This document shows, in pieces, positions 46,688 to 58,819 of a stretch of 64,000 nt of DNA (within the stretch, counting starts at the first letter, position 1; every line of letters starts with the position of its first letter). The notes beneath the pieces were generated by a model. That model was not told the DNA's origin. It did no database searches and saw nothing but the letters and a program-made list of their open reading frames with translations. The position numbers and the translations under genes are program-made. Origin of the DNA: Myoxocephalus aenaeus (taxonomy: Eukaryota > Chordata > Actinopteri > Perciformes > Cottidae); contig JBAMJR010000013.1 in the NCBI GenBank assembly GCA_038501785.1, forward strand, positions 3,030,001 through 3,094,000. Reading direction: 5' to 3'.

Positions 46688-49600
46688 GAGCATTGAAAAT
46701 TGCTTCACTGACTAACATATATGTGCAAACACACCCAGGTGCAGCATGATAAATAAGTACCACACTGCCTTATTAGTCCCGGTAGTATTCCAGGTAAGAA
46801 CAAATACTCCCAGCCTAATTAACAAGTTGTAACCCGGTGTATATGTGTGTATGTGTGTGTTTTAAGTGTGTGTGAGTGAAAGCGGGAGAGGGAAAGACAG
46901 AGTGATTTGGTGGCTTACTGTACTCATTTGTGCCTGGCATTTAGAACGGAAGAGCCGCGCCAGTAAATCTTGCTGGATTGAAATTAAATAAAGCGAGGGG
47001 ACACGGAGGAGGAGAAGAGACAGGGGGGAGAAGAAAGACGGAGAATTACTGCAAGAAGAGTACTTTCTTCCCCTCATCGCTCTCGCCGAAAGGCCAAGTG
47101 ACAATTTGAACAATTACCCGGAGCCATTACCTCAATCTGAACCTGGCCGCTTGAGGAGAGACAGACCTGTGAGCGAGTGACTGAGGGTGAGTGAAAGAGT
47201 GAGGGACAGCGAAGGGGACGAAAAATAAAGCCAGCGACTGAGAAGATGACACATGAGGAATAGATGGGAGTAAAACTGACAGAATTATTTTACTCAAAGT
47301 AGTCAAGGCATAATTTGCCACTTCCACACCTCCAGAAAAACAAGACAGAAACACAGTGGAGGGACCAAACAAAACAATGTATTCATCTCCAGAGTGAATA
47401 CCCCTTTTATTTCCTTAAATAAAAAAACTATGTCTTCATAAACTGTTGTCATACTTTATATAATATGATCGCTCAATGCCACTATCAGCATGACAGCGAA
47501 ATTCTGCGTAAAATGTGTGTAATGTACAGCGAGCCGGTCATTATTGCAAAATTATGTTCCCTAGCTGTGCATTATCTCACTTAGAACATGGCTATTTGAC
47601 TCACAATATTGACTTATTATTGAATAATTGTATAGATAGAAAAATGATACAGTATTCAACAAAGCGTGTACAAAATCTCTGGTGGTAACAACATGAAACT
47701 ACAGAGATAGATTGGTTGTTGACTTTAGTTTGGATGTTTTTCCATTTAACAAATTGGGCTAAGTTAAATTTACTCGCAAGTGGAGGCGTGAGCAGGAAGG
47801 ACCTGATCTCAGCCTCGAGGTTTCTCGCCAGCAGCAGATTTTAAAAACAGAAAGGGGAAATTACTTCCTGACGCATGTTCCAGTTATTTCTTTACGAGGC
47901 ACAAACATCGGCAGAGCCCGATCACAGGCCGCAAACGAGACCAGGCGGAGTCTCTGAAGTTATAGGGACTGAAATTAAGCTAGTTTTGATTATCTAAACG
48001 TGGGTCACAATGTGGTGAGATGGGATTAACAGTTTGCTAAAAGTGTTTTCATTAAAGCAGCTGATCGTGGCTTCGGATCACCACAGCTGTAACGTTATGT
48101 GTAAACTGAGACGGGGAACATGAGGAGCGAGCGTGAACCGTAATAACGAGAGTCCACAGCTGGCGTGGCTGAGGTCACATACATGCATGCGATCACGCAG
48201 GCACAGCAGCATATAAAACACCCAGATGCACACGGTCCGGACAGGCCTACTGTGTAATTGACACCCGGCAATATTTCATATTGACAGCCAGGAGGAGTGA
48301 TGGTGTGCAGTGAAAACAGAGCAAAGATGTAAGGAATGGTAGGTGGGCGCAGAACAACGTGACGGACATTCCTAAACTTTGGATTACATTTCACCGGGTA
48401 AATTAAACTAAATAGATTAGCGCTTGGCAGTTTATATTTATTAGTGACAAGTGCATGCAGGTTTCATTTCTGCTGAACTATGTGTCGTGTCGTGTCGCTG
48501 GAGGTTGTAAATCAGAAGAGATTGCTGGTCTTGTTTTTTTCTCAATTCAGTTGGTACGATTGGGTATCAAGTGAATATTATGATGTTGATATTAGAGTGT
48601 CTTTAACACTCAATGCACTTCTCTCTCTGTTCTTCCCTATGCAGCACTTACATCTTCCTCAAAACAACAGCCTCCTCTACTACTGCCACTTGTTCAGCCT
48701 CAGTGAGGTTAACCGGCCACCTCTGAGAACCAATCACGTTCCCCACAAGAACCGAACCTCGCAAACAGGTCGTTCTACGGGGAATACGGTGTGGTTTTAA
48801 AAAGGGATGTTTGTCCGGTGAGGAGACCCACGGGAGGAGGACTCACCACTCAAGAGGCCAATCAGGCATGGAGTCCCTTTAACCAGTGACCTGGAGGGAT
48901 TTATCGTGTCCAACTACCTACAGGGAAATGAAACTGTAACACTATCATAACAAGAAATAAAAACGACTCCTCTGTGGAACCGGCACGCTGTGTTGTGATA
49001 ATATTCCATAACAGGTGTTATAAGGCAATGTGTTTCTGCGTAAAAGTAGCGTATAATACATATAAGATGCATCAACTCAGAGAAGCTGAGAAGAGGAGAA
49101 CAGAGGGGGAGGAGGAGAGAAGTTTCTGTCACAGAGCAGATAATAATCTAATAAACCTATCTCCAACCGTATCTCATCAGATATGAAAGTGCAAAATCTG
49201 AATAAGGAATAGGAAGAAAAATGAATACGCAGATGGAGGGATGTTATGGCAAAGGACAGAATCAGATTAGATATGAAGTGAAGCAACTGGGTCCACAGTC
49301 AGAGAGGAAACAGGAGATGCAGAAACAAATGTATATGTTATCTTCAGAGAAGAGAAAATGGACAACGTGGATCAAAGGTTAAACATCTGGCCCAGGGGTC
49401 AAGACGATGAAGCAAGTCTGGAAGCTGGACCCAAAGTATTAATGCTGACACTGTTTGGACAAAGATGTTGACGAAGAGGCATGAATAAGTGAGATGGACG
49501 GGGGTAACGAAGGAGGGGGAGGAAGAGGCAGATGAGAAAGTGTGTGCCCTCTGACCTTTTGGGGGAAAAAGAGAGCGGAAGGATGAAAAGAGAGGAAAGA

Positions 49601-50763
49601 ATGGAGAGAGACATCCGTCTTTGTTAGAAGAGTGTGATGTGACAAAGCATGTCTGGATTAAAGAGAACACGAGGACACCCCGGGCACCGCTCACCCCCGA
49701 CCTTTTAACACATATATTACTACACACAGACACACACACTGCTGCCATATGTCGGAATTCACCAAAAAGTGGGAAAACAGTGACTTCTAACCTGTTTTAT
49801 CTGTACTTTTACTTTATATTTGATTCAACTTTTAAATGGTTGGTTGAGACACAATTGATGTGTTTACATTTGAATGAGATATATAGGCTGTGATAAAAGA
49901 GAGCAGTAAACCAAGCCACACTCTGTTGTTGTTCAATAAACAAATTCAATTACTGTTCACCTGATATCTGTGGAATTATTCTGAATAAAATATCCTCCCC
50001 AAAGGCAAATCTGTACAATTTATGTACAGTGTATATATATATGAGGCTTTTCCTAGATACAGAACAAGGCCTGACAAAAATAAAGATTTTCAGATCTTAA
50101 ATTACTTTTGGTACGGCTGGACTTCGGGAGGCACTTTTTATTTATGTCTCAATTGTCTTTATTGATCCTTTTGCGGTCATTCCAAAAGGGAAAGACTTTT
50201 ATCGTTAGTAAAACATTAAGTATGACAGACTATATCAACGGTGCGCTGAGCTCTGAGCATTACCAGCTGTGGCATACTGGGAAACCTTCTAGATGAAAGG
50301 CCACAGGGTCATTAAAATCAAAGTGTTTACCCCCTCGGGAGTATTAATGTGCTTAGCAGTTTTCATGCCGATCTGCCTATTAGATTACGATAGTGCGGGA
50401 GTGTTTGTGAGAATCCATCACGATGAATCAATATCTTACAGAACCTATAAGAAAAGGAAAGCTGAACATGAGACTTGATGAAAGAAAGTAGACACAAACC
50501 AGTCCGTCTTTTACACACAACAAGGCAATATACTGGGTGGTATTGAAGGAAACCAATACATTTCTGAACAAATGCATGATGACACTAGAGGAAAGTTTAT
50601 GGGATGTCCAGGAATGAGTAAATACCATTCAAAAAGGTGTAAATTAGATTCCTCTGTTCATTCTGCCCCAGTGTTTTTTTTTTGACCCAACATGGGTGCC
50701 GGACCCAACCTGAGTGGATCACAAAGACCATGAAGAATCCTCTTCTCAGGGACCAAAAGGTCA

Positions 50764-50771
50764 TTCTAAAG
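50764..50771. repeat. Target site duplication, left copy
   Basis: TTCTAAAG directly before the hAT-type element, identical to the copy at 51576-51583. Confidence 0.88.
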
Positions 50772-51575
50772 CAGGGGTAGCCAACACGGTGCCCGCGGGC
50801 ACCTGGTCGCCCGCAGAGACCACGCTAGTCGCCCGCGAAGCGTGTTCTAAAAATAGAACACGCTTATGAGCTTTCACAAGAAAAAGAATAAAAAAAATAA
50901 AATAATCACTGGCATGCGCGCAGCGGTCGGACCTACTTACGTGTCATGGTTCTAACTTGTATCATGGTTCTAACTTTAGTCGCGGTTAAAACTTTATAAC
51001 AACAATTAATAACCCACAACTAACACATTTTAACAGGGTAAAACACCAAGACACAACAGTTTGTGACTTATTAACAATTTGTAACACTAATAATGGTACA
51101 TTTATAAAATTACACCACCGAGCATGCTGGGTACAGCTCGCCCACTATCACACCAAGAAGAAACTCCGTCGCAGGAAGAGACAGACCCTTCCTGTTTTTT
51201 TTCACCTACCCACCTGGGTCCTAAGTCCCTCCAGGTTTAGCTTCCTAACACCCTCTATGTACCAACGTAAAAACAGCTGTTCAGTTGGCCTGCAGTCCTT
51301 TTCAGCATCAATGAATGAATGCGTTTACTGAAGAAAAAAAAAATACGCCAGAATCTTACAAAATACTGTGATATTAATTTTTGGCCATACCGCCCAGCCC
51401 TAACTCCGACCATTTCTGAAGGGGGTTAGATAGAGTTAGATAGAGTTAGATAGGGGTTAAATAGATAGTGATCTGTGCAACTTTGTTGTTCAGGAAGTTT
51501 AATCAAACAAGTAGCCCTTCGTATTATTTTGTACCCTTGAAGTAGCTCTCGCTTCAAAAAGGTTGGTGACCCCTG
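50772..51575. mobile_element. Non-autonomous hAT-type DNA transposon
   Basis: An 804-bp element with ends CAGGGGTAGCCAAC and GGTTGGTGACCCCTG, which are imperfect inverted repeats. It is flanked by an exact 8-bp direct repeat TTCTAAAG (50764-50771 and 51576-51583). An 8-bp target duplication and CAGGGGT ends are typical of hAT elements. There is no transposase frame. Near the left end a perfect 12-bp hairpin (AAGCGTGTTCTA, loop AAAA) occupies 50838-50865. A short GTTAGATAGA tandem repeat lies at 51426-51462. Confidence 0.88.
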
Positions 51576-51583
51576 TTCTAAAG
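51576..51583. repeat. Target site duplication, right copy
   Basis: TTCTAAAG directly after the hAT-type element, identical to the copy at 50764-50771. Confidence 0.88.
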
Positions 51584-51686
51584 TGAGGCCATGCTGTTCA
51601 GAGTGGAACAAAAGTAGTAAGAAAATATAGATAAACGGTGGGTTACAAACTGTGTGTCTTTTTGTGTCAGTGGTTCAGGGTCTTAC

Positions 51687-51781
51687 CATCCCGACGGCCT
51701 CCTCGTTGAGAGGGGGCCTGGCCTCTGTCGGCTGGGGGCTGAGCGCTGAATCACTGCTGCTTCTCACCAACAGTGGGGTGT
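51687..51781 (-). CDS. pard3b: pard3b exon: LVR-SSD linker
   Basis: A 95-nt exon between CTTTACAG and ATG|GTAAGA, entering in phase 1 and leaving in phase 0. It reads TPLLVRSSSDSALSPQPTEA and ends EEAVGM. TPLLVRxSSD is a conserved word of the PAR3 family just after the N-terminal domain, with serines that could be phosphorylated (inference). The codon shared with the previous exon is AAC. The downstream intron is 8.5 kb, and a hAT-type element ends about 110 nt on the low-coordinate side of this exon. Confidence 0.92.
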
Positions 51782-52246
51782 CTGTAAAGAAAACAACAAC
51801 AACAAAAGGACACATCACATACAGTAAGTGCAGGTAGCCTTGAGTGTTTTTTCCCTACTGAGGCCTGCTCTTAAAGATTTGAGTGGCGACCTGAAGATCG
51901 GTGGCACGGTGATGTTTACGGTGAAAATTCTTCCCTAACAGAGACACAAATCCACGTCTACAACATGATGCTCACCACAGCCGTATGAATACATGCTTTA
52001 AGCAGCATCAGTGATGTGTGTGTTTATAAAGTATGTCTGTACCCACTGGATAACTAGCGACAATGTTTAAAGTAGAAGTCCTGCAGCCTGTAAATCAACC
52101 ACTTCCTCTTCTTGCTTTGTTTATAGGAGGAATCTGCACGAGGAACTTGACAACACCTATAACTATAAGTCAGAATAGTGAGAGTCTGCATCTGCACTGC
52201 TTCAGAATATACAGCCAGTGTCCCTGATACACGCCAAGTATGTGTG

Positions 52247-52248
<2 letters not shown>

Positions 52249-52293
<45 letters not shown>
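52249..52293. repeat. (CA)n microsatellite
   Basis: About 22 CA units. Confidence 0.95.
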
Positions 52294-52295
<2 letters not shown>

Positions 52296-54621
52296 CTACC
52301 TTAGAAAAGCTTCTGCTATTTTGATTTTTGAGTCATAGTTCAGCAAAATTCAAGTCTAATAATAATCCTTTAGATGACAAGATACAGACCCGGAGCTCGT
52401 CCTGCCACACTACAGAGAGGAGCTGGTGTGCGCTTCTTTACGAGTGTCAAAGCATGGTGAGGATGTAAGAGAGAGGAGTGATGAATATGCTTATGTTCTT
52501 AGGTTGACAAAATTAATTTCCACTCTGTTGTTTGCAACGTGCCATCAGTCCAAGTCAACGTGTGCTTATAAAACAAAAACGAGAACATCCAGGACATCCG
52601 GTGCAATGAACTAATAAGCAGATTTTGTGGGACAAAATGCTTCTCGCAACATATATTGAGGACATGGAAGCAGCAGAACATAAAGCACATAGACTGTCTA
52701 TAAGAACTGTCCGCAGCCGCAGTGATGTCACCTATTGGTTTGGGAGCCTCGAGTTCGCCATCTAGGATTTTGACCATCGACTTTTTGCAACTAGTGAAGG
52801 GAACTGACCGTATTTGGACTGATTAGACTGGACGGAGAGTCTATTTTACTCGAAATGAGACCTTCATTTTTAACATCATGCTTTAAGGACAAAGACTTTA
52901 AACTAGCGATTGAGACCATAAACTCATGTTTACAATGTTTTTACTGAGGTAATAAATATATAATATAAAGTCATGTTCTCATGGACTTATTTTTACAACC
53001 AGAGTCATTAGAAATAAGAAATAAGAAATAAGTGTAAGGCACAAATACGTGATAAAAAAAACAAATATATGCATATGGATGTGTATTCATTTGGGCAGCT
53101 ACATGTTTTAAAAGACTTTTCACAGCTACAGGATGTAGAATTTAATCAAATAAGATTAAGAAGATTTTTTATTTACTTTGTCTCCACTGAGCCAATTCAA
53201 ACTTCTTCAAACAGTTGTGCCTGAATTCCAATGAAGACACACTGTACTGAGGCAGAATGTCTAACAGATGCCACAATAATGCACATTACTATCTCCATGG
53301 ATACTCCCAAAAGTGTACAATTTTTAGCTTGTTAAAAATAAATAAATAAAGAGCAATGGTGGTATAACTGGTAGGCGGTGGACATTAACATAAATTTTTT
53401 CCTACTACTTCTTTTAATCATCCAAACGCCTCAGCCAGCACAGCCCGAGACATTCATGTCCACATCTGTTGATTCCATACTATCCTGCAGCAGTGTGATC
53501 AGAAGCCCGTTCCTGAATGTTGTTCTTGGAGACGCGCACCGCTCCATGTGCTCATTATGTCTGTGAGGAGCAGCCTGAGCGCCTGAGAAGTTAATGCACG
53601 ATCCCTTCCTTTAATATCCCTTCAGTGAACACACTGACGTCCATGCATCCAAAAGGCCAATAAGCATCTGATTTGCAGCTCTCTATGTGCATGTAAGTAA
53701 CATATGATGGTGTCTCCCTCTCCACAGCTCATCAGCCCACTGCATAAAATCATCATCGAACAGAAGCTGACGGATGACGCACACCATGCTGTTGCCTGGT
53801 GCTTCTGCTGGAGCTTGAAGAAATAGTGAAATGGTTAGAAAAGTCAACACTGCGGAAAGCTATCCAAATAAATAACATGTATTACCGGAGGTATTATTAT
53901 GATGTGTGTGTGTGTTGCACTGCCGATCCTCAAATCTACCAGCCATATTCATGGGCCCATCAATCCATATATACATTAAGAGCACTGCCATGTTAGCCGC
54001 TATAGTTCCACTGGGAATAAAATGAGAATGGCGGCGGTGGGGGTGGAGGGGACCTCGAAATGGGTAGACTACTCAGAACACATGCCAAATGATATTTGTA
54101 GGATCATGTATTGATTGTCCCAAAATGGACCCTTGGTGCTCTTAAGACTGGCTGTGGAGTATGGATTACATCAAACCACTAATCAATTCATCTTCTTAAA
54201 GAGAGGCAATGAAAGACAGATACATGAACAGAGGACTGAGAAACAGCAGATAAAGAAATAAAGGGACTAACAAAGGAAAAGATCATCAGTGAGATACAAA
54301 GACGAGATGCACTAAGTGCAATGAAACTGACAATAAAGTAAAAAAAAATCCCCAAATTGTGAAGACCTAAATTAAAGAAGCCTTTAAATATAATTGAATT
54401 CAATGCTATTCGAAGCAGACATGAATCACCAGAAAGGATGTGGTCAAAATGTTCTGTTGTGTGAAGGTACATGCTGTCTGTATCCAGTGGCACATTAAGA
54501 TGAATTACAATGACCATCTAGAGACAAATAGTGATGCTATGATGTCCATATACCTGGAGGCATTCCAGGATCAATAGTTTTCTACTAGATTGGCAAACTG
54601 CAGGGTCAGTTTCAGATCACC

Positions 54622-54660
54622 TAGTATTAGTACTGCAGTCTCACTGCAGTAGTAATACTA
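54622..54660. repeat. 18-bp near-perfect inverted repeat, 3-nt loop
   Basis: Arms TAGTATTAGTACTGCAGT and ACTGCAGTAGTAATACTA pair at 17 of 18 positions around CTC. No flanking element ends or open frame were seen. Confidence 0.8.
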
Positions 54661-57600
54661 TATGGAGCTGTATGCTTTTCTCAATTCCCAGTTTGTACAT
54701 CTTTGATTCCTTTCCTCGCCTCATCTCCTCAAGCCTTGCCCCTCCACCCCATGGGAGATGTAGCAGAGGAGGCGAGGAAGAGAAACAAGGAGAGAAGAGT
54801 CGGGGCAACAGGCATTTAACAAAATGAGTCGTCCTCCGAGCCGTCATTTTAAAGCGACGTCAGGAAAAGCACCGGGGTTACTAATAACATTACCGACGGC
54901 TTCCTTCTAATCGAATGTCCCAGGAAGCCCTGGCAGCGTGACAGAGAGCCAGCATGAACAATACCAGGACCCAGAATGGAATTCAGCCATGATTAATTAT
55001 ACTATTTATACCAGGGCATTTCTCACTCGGACAGGTCAATATATCCTGTGAGAAAAATGCCTATTTCTGACTTTTTTCTTCTTCTTTAAATCACACAGCC
55101 CAACTGTATATGATGTACACTGTGTTGGACACTTGACATTTCTGCATCCCCTTCATTTCTCTCAAGATCTTAGCCATGGTAACAATTACAGCGGCTGCTC
55201 GAGTCGCGCTGAAGTACACCGCTCGAAAAAAAAAACATTTTAATCAACGGTCTTGTCCGCTCTAATGCTGATCATGTATCACTTCAGCACTGCGATGCTT
55301 CAGATTTCAGCACCACTAAACCAATGTTTCGGACTCTGTAGGAGTCCTTCTTGGATTCGAGTGTGAAACCTCCTGTGAGCAAGTAGTCGTAAGAGCGAAA
55401 GAGAGAGCGAGAGAAAAGGACAGTGAGAAGCAGAAGCATAGAGCGAGAGAAGGAGACTTGGAGGGACGGTGAGACAGAAACAAGTGGTCGGAGTCTGAGG
55501 CAAAACATAAGACAGTGATAGAGGCCTAAGTCTGACCTTCTCACGCTGACAGTGATAGTCTCCAGAGCTCCGTTACCTCTAATCTACCATGACAGTCACA
55601 CATTACTACTAATCTCTGCTGACAGGCGACCACGCCGAAACAGACTAAACTTCCTGTCTTAACGGTGTCTGGATCATACAGCGAAGGCCCCCTTTCACTC
55701 AGGAAGGTCATACAAGCCGAAACGTCAATTATGTCAAAGCTAGTAGCAGAGATGCAAGATACAGGACTTTTGCTGTAACAGACATGATACGTGAAATTAG
55801 ATCTATTACAAGAAGGGCGTCGGGATTTTTTTGATCCGGCCGTGGGAGTCCTTGAGCTCAACAGACCGCGTGACGTCCTTCAAGCTGACTGAGAGATTTT
55901 AATAGTCTCATCAAAAACAACAAGAGCAGAAAGTAATGAAACTTTCTGATATCCTACTCATGATAGATGGATGAGCGTTATCACGCTCCATTTGGCCCAT
56001 TAATGACATTTTGAAAACAACCTTGACAGATTATGTTTAAACGCCGCGTGTTCATCTAGACGGAGCCTACGGACTGTGCAACAAAGCGGATCCGGAGTCC
56101 ACAATTCATAACTAAGTGGAGTCTGTGATCAGCTGACAGCCGGAGCCGACGGAAAGCAATGCCTTGGTTTTAGCGAACTGCCGGTACACCCCGATCCATC
56201 ACCCCGCGCGGTTTGTTGTGTTGACGCAGAATTACATTTTGGACAAGTTGCCGTGACAGCTGTGAGCCATCTCGCACTCACATCTACAATACCTCTGCCG
56301 AACAAGACACTTGACTTGACATGAGACAGAAAGAGATGAAGGAAGGGAGACAAAGAGGAACCAGGAGAAGAGGGGGAGAAATAACGAGAAAGGTCATTCA
56401 GATAGGTCCATTCCACGTTACAGTAAGCAGACGCAGACATCAGAGTTCGTCCCGCCGCCTGACATTACGCACACACTTCCTGTCCTCTGCTTCTCCTCAT
56501 CTGCTTCTCTTTCATCCCCGTCTCGTTCTGCATCTCAGAGACGGCGCTGCCAACATTTCAGCTGTCCTCATCTTGTTCTGATCACTGCCCTGCAGAACAT
56601 GCCCATGACGTCCTGACCTTTATCTGCACTGTAATTCAAGGTTAACATCATTCCTATTGTCTAGCATAGGGGAATAATAAGAATATACAGGACCCAATAA
56701 GTAAACATGCACTTTATCATTGCATTCTTTGCTTTATGTTTCAACTTTTTAGCCATCTATCCATCCCTCAAAACTGGTGTTTTGGGACTTGAGTACCAGC
56801 CCTCACTGACGTAGCCTTGCAGTCTACCTCCGCATCACATTTCAGTCCCAGTGAACCTGCTTCTTGTTTCACATCAGTCGTGGCATTGACCCGTCTGTGC
56901 ACCGACCTACAGGTTACATCTATAAAGTAAACTCAGGGGTTTTCCCCAAAGGACTTTGCATTCTTTTTCAAGTCAAAGGCGCTCTTTGAAAAAGCTTTTC
57001 GACAATGTGTCAGTAAACCTTTGAATTACAAAGTGGGGATTTCTGGCAAAACTATACCTCCCATCAAAGTGCATGCAGTGGGAGGAAATCAGAAGAATAT
57101 TAAGGACAACTTTATTGTTCTTATACTGCACGTGTGGCTAGACTGTTGATCTCTGCAATCAATGCAGAGTGCCAGCTGAGTCAGCAATGGGGGAAGTACT
57201 GGAAATACCTGGAGTATTTGGTTGCTCAGAGCCAGCAGGCGCAGACACAGAGCGGTGGTGGTTTGCCAGAGATAATAACATGGACTGGCCTGTCGTCATT
57301 AGAAAAATACGTTGTCTAATTTGGGGAAAGAAATTGGGATGTGATGACAAATGCAAAAGCCTCACTGATGTTAAGGTCATTGTTCTTCCTCTAGAGAGAA
57401 AGCATATTATATCTTTTAGCACATTACTGTGGCTGGGAGGAATAAGGTTTATATTACACCTGAGGTGAGGCAAATGTCTTCTTGCTTGTACAAGTTGTAA
57501 AACTCTGTAAATAACTTTCTTAAGTATACAAATCTTCCATTAATCAACATAAAAGTAAAGTATATACAAAGCATGTAGCAATGAAGAAGAGCTACCAAAT

Positions 57601-57752
57601 GTCAACCACTCAAATCTCAAAATCTAGCTCTGAATTGTCAAACATCAATCTGAAAACATAAAGACTCCCTTTGATTTGATGTTCGGGCCGTGTGTGTCAG
57701 AGTGAGGCACCTCCAAAATAAATATACAGTACATAAATGAACAATGACTCAC

Positions 57753-57906
57753 TGGACTTGAGGGCTGAGGAATTGACTTCAATCTCTCCCCCCGCGACCG
57801 GCTGGAAGACGGAGAGCTCCGATTGGTAGAGGTCGGGGCTGGGGGCCAGCCTTGAGTTAGCCACGCCCCTCTGCTGGGCTTCCTGCTCCTCATACACAGC
57901 CATCAG
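57753..57906 (-). CDS. pard3b: pard3b exon: end of N-terminal domain and linker
   Basis: This 154-nt exon starts in phase 0 after TTTTAG and ends in phase 1 at TCCA|GTGAGT. It begins LMAVYEEQEAQQ, the last strand of the PAR3 N-terminal (CR1) oligomerisation domain. It continues through a linker with SELSVFQPVAGGEIEV and ends ALKSS. FQP followed by GEIEV is a PAR3-family signature, and GGEIEV favours pard3b over pard3. The domain drives head-to-tail self-association of PAR3 proteins (known for the family). The beginning of the domain is not found in the window, apart from a weak candidate at 58243-58289. Confidence 0.93.
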
Positions 57907-58242
57907 CTAAAAGGTGAGGAAAAAATAAAAACACACACAAAATGTAGCTGGTTATTTATTGTAATTCTTCTGTTATTTCCATCCATTATGAGCACCGTAT
58001 TTGATCAGAGTGGAGCAGCAGGAATCCTGTTCAGAGATTCACAATCACTCCAGGCTTTCTATTAGCTGCACTCCACTTACACTGAAGGTAAAGCCGCTCC
58101 ACTGCGCTTAATTCACGGCAATTCAAATGCATAATACAGTACGATGCAAAGATACATTTTGAGCTAAAGAATAAAGAAAATGCACACCATTTTTTTCTTC
58201 TTCATATTAACCACCTTTGTTTGAACACAATTTCTGAGTTAC

Positions 58243-58289
58243 CTTGTGGATGAGGACGCTATAGAGGACGTCCAAGGAACCCAGCATTC
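58243..58289 (-). CDS. pard3b: Candidate divergent N-terminal-domain exon of pard3b
   Basis: A 47-nt interval with a TCGCAG acceptor and an AAG|GTAACT donor lies 336 nt upstream of the first certain exon. Read with two leading bases it gives (G)MLGSLDVLYSVLIHK and ends in phase 0, matching the phase-0 start of the next exon. In the PAR3 N-terminal domain the expected words just before L(I/M)AV(F/Y)EEQE are a GGILD-type turn, a DVL core and a terminal lysine. The G, L, DVL, V and K positions here align with that pattern. The usual acidic residues are missing and the match is short, so this may be chance. No matching upstream exon was found in 58300-64000. Confidence 0.4.
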
Positions 58290-58512
58290 CTGCGACAGAG
58301 TGTGTGTCTCTACTGTGTAACAACCGCCTCCATCCGTGTGTCCCACCTCTTTGCGTGTGTGCGACCCCCTGCTAGCTCTACCTGTGTTATATAGTGGAAT
58401 CCCTGTCTATTGAGTATTGCACTGAGTCTGCGTTTAGCCTAACATCGCACGGGGCTTGTCAACACAGTGTTCTAGGGGCCTCCACGTGAAAACCTGAATA
58501 GACCCGTGAGTG

Positions 58513-58515
58513 TGT

Positions 58516-58604
<89 letters not shown>

Positions 58605-58762
58605 CTTCATGTCTATAGTGGCCAAGAGTAAAGAAAGGGGACTTTGCCAGTAAAGCCAGAGGCTTCCTGCTACATCGGAACCCGCAAGTGTGCAACATAC
58701 TCTCTCACTCATACAGACGCATGCTACAAACACCGAAACCATACGAGAGTGTGCAAACTAGT

Positions 58763-58818
<56 letters not shown>
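58513..58818. repeat. Opposed (GT)n and (CA)n microsatellites
   Basis: (GT)n at 58513-58601 and (CA)n at 58764-58818, complementary and about 160 bp apart. Confidence 0.95.

Positions 58819-58819
<1 letters not shown>

Larger units (their letters stand above)
43183..51686 (-). other. pard3b intron with hAT-type element
   Basis: An 8.5-kb intron. It holds (GA)n at 43645-43691, (GT)n at 43782-43831, (CA)n at 46637-46686, purine-rich stretches near 44820-44990 and 49500-49620, and the hAT-type element 50772-51575. The interval 45000-50700 has only short open frames that I cannot support as genes. Confidence 0.7.
51782..57752 (-). other. pard3b intron with near-perfect hairpin
   Basis: A 6-kb intron with (CA)n at 52249-52293 and an 18-bp-stem hairpin at 54622-54660. 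The remainder is low-copy-looking sequence in which I see no exon, RNA gene or recognised mobile element. Confidence 0.65.
733..57906 (-). other. pard3b: pard3b gene, partial (15 internal exons)
   Basis: This span covers the readable part of a PAR3-family polarity scaffold gene on the minus strand. Fifteen exons with AG acceptors and GT donors join in frame over 1894 nt. The encoded protein has three PDZ domains in PAR3 order, with the family words PLGIHVVP (PDZ1), GLGFTVVTRD (PDZ2) and AGLGISLKGN (PDZ3), then KASKSMDL. Known family role: PAR3-type proteins scaffold polarity complexes at tight junctions; the mammalian PAR3L/PARD3B protein is reported not to bind aPKC as PARD3 does. Both gene ends lie outside the window. 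Introns range from 105 nt to about 12 kb. Which teleost co-orthologue this is (a or b) cannot be told here. Confidence 0.95.

Noticed and set aside
50838..50865. Hairpin considered as a separate RNA gene or terminator
   Set aside because: It lies inside the hAT-type element, where internal hairpins are common, and eukaryotic intron sequence gives no reason for a terminator.
54622..54660. microRNA precursor
   Set aside because: The stem of 18 bp with a 3-nt loop is too short for a normal Drosha/Dicer substrate.
58300..58345. HTDGG-like word on the minus strand upstream of the candidate exon
   Set aside because: It resembles the (Y/H)xDGG turn of the PAR3 N-terminal domain, but the following sequence has no donor and the frame runs into unrelated residues.
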